The notes beneath the pieces were generated by a model. That model did not search any database. It was given only the letters and a program-made list of their open reading frames with translations, and had not been told where the DNA came from. A program made the position numbers and the translations under genes. Below, one piece after another: positions 5,592-9,398 of a stretch of 9,398 nt of DNA. Within the stretch, counting starts at the first letter, position 1. Every line of letters begins with the position of its first letter. Source of the DNA: Leptospira sp. 96542. Lineage in GTDB: Bacteria; Spirochaetota; Leptospiria; Leptospirales; Leptospiraceae. The stretch spans positions 1-9,398 of the forward strand of contig JARJFC010000088.1 of NCBI GenBank assembly GCA_029310945.1, in the 5' to 3' direction.

Positions 5592-5885
5592 TTAAGTTAT
5601 CTCGTTTGAATAATATTGAGCTTCTTCCTTCAATGTTGCTCTTCTGGCTGAGATTATTCTAATAACTTCTTCTTCTTTGTTTGATCGATCAACAAAAATA
5701 ACTACGGCAATTGTAATATTTTCTATTTTTCCTAGTGCAATTTCCCTAATTTCCCCATCTGAGTGATCTGGGTCAGGTAAAAATATTGTTTTTGGATCCG
5801 CAAAAACGAAAGCTGCCTTTGTGAAAGAGATCTGATGCTTGTTTAAGTTAGAGAGCTCTTTGTCTGTGTCCCATTCAAATCGCAT
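5592..5885 (-). CDS. brnT: BrnT-type ribonuclease toxin
   Basis: A 97-residue protein with the BrnT signature: FEWDTDKELSNLNKHQISF at the N-terminus (K16, H17), an AAFVFADP segment, R47 in GEIREIALG, and RIISARRATLKEE near the C-terminus (R76, R81, R82). BrnT is a RelE-like ribonuclease that halts translation; the conserved His, Lys and Arg residues form the active surface. The length is normal and the frame intact. It is the first gene of the operon, with BrnA directly behind it. The ribosome site before ATG 5885 is weak (AAAAG). Confidence 0.9.
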   Translation of the reverse strand: MRFEWDTDKELSNLNKHQISFTKAAFVFADPKTIFLPDPDHSDGEIREIALGKIENITIAVVIFVDRSNKEEEVIRIISARRATLKEEAQYYSNEIT

Positions 5886-5907
5886 TTTTACTTTTAGGTT
5901 GTCTGAC

Positions 5908-5937
5908 TGAATACTCCAAATTTTAAATGTATTTCAA
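5908..5937 (-). promoter_or_regulatory. Candidate brnTA promoter
   Basis: On the minus strand, -35 TTGAAA (5937-5932), an 18-nt spacer and -10 TATTCA (5913-5908). The -10 lies 22 nt before the brnT ATG, which would give a short leader. It is carried within the cassette. Both hexamers are imperfect. Confidence 0.4.
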
Positions 5938-5973
5938 GATAATTCTTATTCAAAAAATGATTTTCTCTGCTTT

Positions 5974-6139
5974 CGCATAACGAACTAGGCTAACCGACGT
6001 AGGCTGGCCCTGAGTCCCGAATGGGACGTTAGGGACTGGCCACGACACTTGCGCAGGCAAGGGGAGTGCCAGAAGCCTATGTGTCGCAGACCGAGCGAGG
6101 GCGAAGTCCCGAAGCGAAGCGGTTAGCTGCTGTTATGCG
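5974..6139 (-). repeat. attC site 7, after the HNH-like cassette
   Basis: The site runs from GCATAAC (5975-5981) to GTTATGCG. The stem is GCTAACCG/CGGTTAGC, a matched change from other copies. The tip hairpin is GTCCCG aa TGGGAC-like and the middle one CTTGC gcag GCAAG. The left half-core belongs to the brnTA cassette (TCTCTGCTTTCGCATAAC mirrors GTTATGCGAAGGCAGAG near 5198); the right belongs to the HNH-like cassette. Confidence 0.8.
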
Positions 6140-6146
6140 CAGTAGG

Positions 6147-6893
6147 TCATTTGATAATTGATATTTCGTCTTTCCAATTTATCTTAATTTTATTTTTACC
6201 ATGATTAATACCTTTAATATGCCAAATGTTTACAAATCCTTTTTCACTAATAACTTTACCACTGCATTTTAATTTTAAATGATCAAGTTGATCTAGATTT
6301 GTTTTTGTTGGTAAATAGAATGTAAAGATAAATCCATTAAATACTAAGATTACCGTATCTAGGAATCGATTTTTTTCGTTTATGGTGCTTCCAATTTGAA
6401 AGTGTGTTTTCCCTTCGAAGTCTGCTTTCATTTTTGTTGAGAAAGTTATAGATAAACCGAAAGGAAATTGGAATAATTTGTCACCAAATAGGTAAGGGAT
6501 TACTGTATTTTCTTGAAAATCTACTTTTTCATCTCTTGAGTAATAATGGATTAGATTAATTGATGTTTTTAATACCCATCGTTCTAAAAGTTCACCTTGG
6601 ATAATTTCTTCTTTATATCCTATTATACCGGTTTTTATTTTACTTTGATCGTCGTATACTTTAAGAATTTTAAATAATCTTGTCATTTCGGAATCAAAGG
6701 GTGAAAGCGCTGAATTGTGTGTTGTGCAGAGAATTTTTTGAGTGAATGAACCTTTTCCTATAAATACTTCCTTTCCTTTACACCAATCAAAGCCGCTAAC
6801 GCCTACTTTAGATTTTAAAAGTGAATCAGAAATTATATGTTCTCTTGAAAATTTTGAAGAACAATTTCCGACTGAATTAGCGTAGCATTTCAT
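6147..6893 (-). CDS. HNH-like endonuclease-type protein
   Basis: A 248-residue protein starting MKCYANSVGNCSSKFSREHI. The N-terminus has C3 and C11, then FSREHIIS (R17, E18, H19), later C38 and C56-T-T-H59-N60. Cys pairs around an REH-I motif followed by CxxHN are typical of HNH/Zn-finger nucleases of the kind annotated simply as HNH endonuclease. The remaining 180 residues are not recognised. I start at the ATG at 6893, just before the first Cys. The frame stays open upstream to 7049, but that extension lies within attC 8 and has attC-derived composition. Only about 22 bp separate the start from attC 8, with no clear promoter or ribosome site, so expression probably depends on read-through. 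A role in defence against phage is possible but not shown. Confidence 0.6.
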   Translation of the reverse strand: MKCYANSVGNCSSKFSREHIISDSLLKSKVGVSGFDWCKGKEVFIGKGSFTQKILCTTHNSALSPFDSEMTRLFKILKVYDDQSKIKTGIIGYKEEIIQGELLERWVLKTSINLIHYYSRDEKVDFQENTVIPYLFGDKLFQFPFGLSITFSTKMKADFEGKTHFQIGSTINEKNRFLDTVILVFNGFIFTFYLPTKTNLDQLDHLKLKCSGKVISEKGFVNIWHIKGINHGKNKIKINWKDEISIIK

Positions 6894-6915
6894 TAGATTA
6901 AAATTTTGACCTATT

Positions 6916-7084
6916 GCGTATAACGAACCAGCCTTATCGACGTTCCTCGTAGCTGAGCCTGCAGGGCAGGCGTTAGCGTCGGCGCGCATTCTTGCGGTAG
7001 CAAGAATCGTGACGGAGAGGAATGTGGCGAAGCCGGAGCGAGGGCGCAAGTCCCGAAGCGAACCGATAAGGCGCTGTTATACGC
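6916..7084 (-). repeat. attC site 8, second sequence subtype
   Basis: The site runs from GCGTATAAC to GTTATACGC, here a perfect match. The stem is CCTTATCG/CGATAAGG. The body differs from most copies: AGCTGA, a GCCTGC agg GCAGGC hairpin, GTTAGCG, then ATTCTTGC ggta GCAAGAAT. The same loop-closing pattern (CTGA before, GTTAG after the hairpin) is kept although the paired bases have changed on both sides. It follows the HEPN-like cassette. Confidence 0.82.
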
Positions 7085-7100
7085 CGTTTGTTATTTAATA

Positions 7101-7487
7101 TTATTTTGTTAGATTTTGTTTGATTTCTGTAAGATATATTCTAGCTTGAGTAGCTAAAGTTTTGCCAATCTTATAATTTGTGTATCTAGCATTCATGCAA
7201 CTGTCATATAGCCAGCGATATTTAGGTGCCGCATTCTTTATATGAACATTGACTAGATTAATTGTGACACGATGTTTACTTTTATGTTTTCCATTTTGTT
7301 TTAAATGATGGTAGTATGAATCAAGATCCGGGAAAGTTATTCCTTGTTCAGTTATCGGAAATATTTCATGTTGTACATAATGAAGAGCAGAATAGAATGA
7401 AGTTGTAACTACCCAATCAGAGAAGTTACCATTTGCAAGTAGTAAATCGCAAACGTCTTCATTATGTTTGGCATGGTCTTTTTGCAA
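7101..7487 (-). CDS. HEPN-like protein, candidate toxin-type ribonuclease
   Basis: A 128-residue, mostly helical protein. DWVVTTSFYSALHYVQHEIF, a KHR (71-73) and KYRWLYDSCMNARYTNY are laid out like the UPF0332/HEPN helical-bundle proteins (YYA-aFh near the front, H in the middle, Y-xx-LYD-x-R--xY near the end). The classical RxxxxH catalytic motif is not clear, so enzymatic activity is uncertain. The start is TTG at 7487, 13 nt after the stop of the upstream gene, with no ribosome site, which suggests coupling. HEPN proteins often form the toxin half of a pair, usually with a nucleotidyltransferase; here the partner is an unrecognised protein. The assignment is by pattern only. Confidence 0.55.
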   Translation of the reverse strand: MQKDHAKHNEDVCDLLLANGNFSDWVVTTSFYSALHYVQHEIFPITEQGITFPDLDSYYHHLKQNGKHKSKHRVTINLVNVHIKNAAPKYRWLYDSCMNARYTNYKIGKTLATQARIYLTEIKQNLTK

Positions 7488-7500
7488 AATTCTGGACAGC

Positions 7501-7965
7501 TTAGGATAGCTTATATTTTAAAGCATAACCATCGGAGGTTAATGAGTTTACGTTAAAATACTCATTTATACCTACGAAAGAAAATTCAAGATGATATAGA
7601 TCATTTTCTAACTCAGATTCTAAGTTAGTAGCAAAATTATAAATATCTAACATATTCTCTGTAATAAATTCATTTTCTGGAATTCCGATAATGATACTGA
7701 AATTTTCCCAAGAATTTATTTTTAACCTAGCAAAGGTTGCATTTAAGCGATTTGATTTTATATTTTCAAAAATTTTCGCAGTGTATTCAGCGGACTTATT
7801 AACATTTGTAATCAATCTTTCTAAGCGTAGTTTTTGATCTTGCTCCAATCCGTCTTTTTTCCCCTTCAAATAGGCAGAAATGACCTGATCCCCAGAGTAG
7901 GATTTATCCCCTTCTGTTACTTCCCAGTTGTCTGCTTTTGATATTTCGTCTAATAGGGTGTTCAT
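7501..7965 (-). CDS. Unrecognised protein paired with the HEPN-like gene
   Basis: 154 residues from the ATG at 7965. A TTG two codons earlier (7971) is possible, but AAGG sits about 9 nt before the ATG, the better spacing. The N-terminal third is charged and helical (SAYLKGKKDGLEQDQKLRLERLI). The C-terminal two-thirds alternates strands and helices (ENFSIIIGIPENEFI, LYHLEFSFVGINEYF, SDGYALKYK). No GSxxxG nucleotidyltransferase motif is present, so it is not the standard HEPN partner. The position first in a two-gene cassette, 13 nt before the HEPN-like gene, suggests an antitoxin or regulator. Function unknown. Confidence 0.55.
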   Translation of the reverse strand: MNTLLDEISKADNWEVTEGDKSYSGDQVISAYLKGKKDGLEQDQKLRLERLITNVNKSAEYTAKIFENIKSNRLNATFARLKINSWENFSIIIGIPENEFITENMLDIYNFATNLESELENDLYHLEFSFVGINEYFNVNSLTSDGYALKYKLS

Positions 7966-7971
7966 CTTCAA

Positions 7972-8197
7972 TGCCTTATATCTACTTAGAATGCTAGAAT
8001 TTCAATACTGATCGCAAAATTTTGAAATATCATCTATAATTCAACTTTCGGCTATTTTTAGCGTGAAAAAATACACAATAATGTTTTATGTCAAGCATTT
8101 TTAGGTCCACAGCTAATAGAATCAAAAAAATGTCAAAAAATAGAATATTTTACCTAATTTTTTCATTCCCCAGTTTTTATAGAAAATTGAACAAATG
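7972..8197. other. Long AT-rich leader of the HEPN-like cassette
   Basis: This 226-bp gene-free stretch lies between attC 9 and the first gene of the cassette. It holds one promoter candidate (8068-8094) and a short GCTA/TAGC hairpin sequence at about 8051-8062. No open frame worth reporting is present. Confidence 0.5.
8068..8094 (-). promoter_or_regulatory. Candidate promoter for the HEPN-like operon
   Basis: On the minus strand, -35 TTGACA (8094-8089) with TATTTT (8073-8068) after a short 15-nt spacer. It would give a leader of about 100 nt, much longer than those of the other cassette promoters. The spacing is poor, so this is tentative. Confidence 0.3.
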
Positions 8198-8364
8198 GCG
8201 TATAACGAAATAGCCTTATCGACGTTCCTCGCAGCTGAGCCTCCGTGCGGAGGCGTTAGCGTCGGCGCGCATTCTTGCGGCTGCAAGAATCGTGACGGAG
8301 AGGAATGTGGCGAAGCCGGAGCGAGGGCTCGTCCCGAAGCGAAGCGTTAAGGCGCTGTTATGCG
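8198..8364 (-). repeat. attC site 9, second sequence subtype
   Basis: The site runs from GCGTATAAC to GTTATGCG. It shares the body of attC 8 but with a different tip hairpin, GCCTCC gtgc GGAGGC, and loop (ATTCTTGC ggct GCAAGAAT). The 8-bp stem CCTTATCG/CGTTAAGG has one mismatch. It follows the PIN/59-residue cassette, whose last stop codon lies about 8 bp away. Confidence 0.8.
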
Positions 8365-8371
8365 AAGTCTC

Positions 8372-8551
8372 TTATTTTAGGATTGAAATTTTTGATTCAA
8401 TTTCTAGATCTTTCTTATCTACGATTCTAGATTTGTAAATATCATGTAGTGTCTGATGTTTTTTAAGTATTAGTTCAAAATCATTTTGATTTTCTAATTC
8501 CAATTCTGCTTTAATTTTTCTAACTTCTTTAATAATTAAATCTTCCATCAT
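8372..8551 (-). CDS. Small partner protein of the PIN toxin, probable antitoxin
   Basis: 59 residues, MMEDLIIKEVRKIKAELELE and a charged helical remainder ending ESKISILK. The ATG at 8551 overlaps the PIN gene stop by 4 nt (ATGA) and GGAG sits 6 nt upstream inside the PIN gene, a strong coupled start. Small proteins beginning MEDxIVxEVRKIR commonly follow PIN genes of this type and are regarded as antitoxin-like; that match is from memory. No DNA-binding motif is obvious. The order toxin then partner is the reverse of phd/vapC in the same array. Confidence 0.7.
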   Translation of the reverse strand: MMEDLIIKEVRKIKAELELENQNDFELILKKHQTLHDIYKSRIVDKKDLEIESKISILK

Positions 8552-9024
8552 GAAATCTCCATTAATGCTTCAGGCGTAATAAGTAAGGGTGTTTTTAAAT
8601 TTAACGCTAAATTCAAATCAATTAAAGCACTTTGAGTTCTCGGGTTAGAAATGTGTTTCATATTCCAACTCAAAAGGTACTCGACTTCATAAAAAGAAGC
8701 ATATGCAATATGAATTGTATCATATTTAGATTTTTCTGGTATATTTAATTTTGAAAAATATTTCTCTGCAAGCGTCATAATTTCCACTTTTTCAGCTAGA
8801 ATGGGTATACTTTCGGAAGCTTTTAGTCTTTTTTGAGCTTCATCTTGATTTCCTCTTGAAATTTCTTCAATTACGGCTAATGAAATGAAACAATTAAATT
8901 TGCTTTTTTCTTCTTCCCACCAATCTATAGTAGTTTCTTGTCGTGATAAAGTTCTTATATCTTTTGAAAGTTTGGCTGTATAATAACTAATTACAGAAGT
9001 TTCAATGTAAATTCGACTTTTCAT
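8548..9024 (-). CDS. PIN-domain protein, VapC-like toxin
   Basis: A 158-residue PIN ribonuclease of a group different from the VapC at 4341. The N-terminus YIETSVISYYTAKLSKDIRT holds the first acidic residues (E8 and neighbours; the usual Asp is replaced by IETS). The middle has SLAVIEEISRG with the second acidic site, and KYDTIHIAYASFYEVEYLLSWNMKHISN carries the third Asp and the LLSWN-KHI motif typical of this group. YIETSVISY and LLTWN-KHIAN are hallmarks of PIN proteins annotated as type II toxins. There is no Shine-Dalgarno sequence before the ATG. Directly repeated GAACGATT occurs twice in the upstream region (9031-9038 and 9049-9056), 18 bp apart, a possible regulator site. The frame is intact. 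Confidence 0.85.
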   Translation of the reverse strand: MKSRIYIETSVISYYTAKLSKDIRTLSRQETTIDWWEEEKSKFNCFISLAVIEEISRGNQDEAQKRLKASESIPILAEKVEIMTLAEKYFSKLNIPEKSKYDTIHIAYASFYEVEYLLSWNMKHISNPRTQSALIDLNLALNLKTPLLITPEALMEIS

Positions 9025-9119
9025 TAATCAGAACGATTTTTGATCTTTGAACGATTGTAAAGTGTAAAAATCCTTATTTTTTTGTCTCTTTTGATAATCA
9101 AATAGATTTAAGAGATTTC

Positions 9120-9282
9120 GCATAACGAACCAGCCTTAACGACGTAGGCTGGCCCTGAGTCCCGAACGGGACGTTAGGGACTGGAACGACACTTGCGACT
9201 GCAAGGGGAGTGCCAGAAGCCTATGTGTCGCAGACCGAGCGAGGGCTCGTCCCGAAGCGAAGCGTTAAGGCGCTGTTATGCG
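9120..9282 (-). repeat. attC site 10, after the XRE-regulator cassette
   Basis: The site runs from GCATAAC (9120-9126) to GTTATGCG. The stem is CCTTAACG/CGTTAAGG, the tip hairpin GTCCCG aa CGGGAC and the middle one CTTGC gact GCAAG. It is very similar to attC 2. The left half-core mirrors the far end of the PIN cassette: TAAGAGATTTCGCATAAC against GTTATGCGAAGTCTCTTA near 8357. Confidence 0.8.
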
Positions 9283-9297
9283 CTGGCTCCGTTGCAA

Positions 9298-9398
9298 CTA
9301 AATAAATTTCTCAATAGAAACATTGAATATTTTAGCAAGATTTTTCGCAGTTTTAAGACTTATAGGCCTGATATCCTTTTCCATATTCGAAATATGCT
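9298..9398 (-). CDS. C-terminal end of an XRE-family HTH regulator
   Basis: Partial gene; its start lies beyond the right edge. The last 32 residues read HISNMEKDIRPISLKTAKNL and then AKIFNVSIEKFI before a TAG at 9300-9298. This is the second half of an XRE/Cro-type helix-turn-helix: recognition helix (SNMEKDIRPIS) and closing helices with the usual LAKIFNVSIEKFI end. Such short proteins are often antitoxins (HigA type) or small repressors in cassettes. The stop lies 16 bp from attC 10. The partner, if any, is out of view. Confidence 0.8.
   Translation of the reverse strand, partial: HISNMEKDIRPISLKTAKNLAKIFNVSIEKFI

Noticed and set aside
6894..7049. N-terminal 52 codons of the HNH-like frame as real coding sequence
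   Set aside because: The stretch is attC 8 itself, and the recognisable Cys-containing domain starts at the ATG at 6893.
116..9282. CRISPR array or simple dispersed repeats
   Set aside because: The repeats are about 155-170 bp and lie 0.6-2.3 kb apart with genes between them, and no cas gene is present.
116..9282. Hammerhead-like ribozyme, because of the repeated CTGA motif
   Set aside because: The conserved GAAA and cleavage-site parts of the hammerhead core are absent around CTGA...GTTAG.

Overview
The window is a run of mobile gene cassettes from an integron-like array. No integrase gene lies inside it. Nine long GC-rich repeats (about 155-170 bp each), plus two broken remnants, separate ten short AT-rich cassettes. 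Every supportable gene is on the minus strand. Each repeat starts with a GYRTAAC-type core and ends with GTTATGC or a close variant, folds on itself, and lies just past the stop codon of the gene to its right. That is the layout of integron attC sites, read on the minus strand. The integrase platform, if this array has one, would be expected beyond the right edge.

The organism is a low-GC Gram-negative bacterium: two products carry lipoprotein signal peptides with a lipobox Cys. The base composition, toxin-antitoxin cargo and style of repeat suggest a spirochaete such as Leptospira, but this is a guess from general knowledge and not shown by the window.

Layout from left to right: (0) the edge of a cassette with a promoter and palindrome; (1) 365-731, a frameshifted small lipoprotein; (2) 1054-1631, a MazEF module with a damaged start (ACG) and a TGA inside the toxin, flanked by two defective attC sites; (3) 1750-3279, a VWA-domain lipoprotein; (4) 3487-4053, a protein with a PD-(D/E)xK-like motif; (5) 4341-4975, a Phd/VapC module; (6) 5390-5885, BrnT/BrnA; (7) 6147-6893, an HNH-like protein; (8) 7101-7965, a HEPN-like protein with an unknown partner; (9) 8372-9024, a PIN toxin with a 59-residue partner encoded downstream; (10) the C-terminal end of an XRE-family regulator at the right edge.

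The genes do not form a pathway. They are independent, mostly self-promoted modules, dominated by toxin-antitoxin pairs, which are known to stabilise large cassette arrays. The most notable signals are structural. Each cassette has its own private 16-20 bp inverted termini, with a G-T wobble fixed at one position in eight of nine cassettes. The attC bodies contain several covarying hairpins, which suggests selection on the folded single strand.
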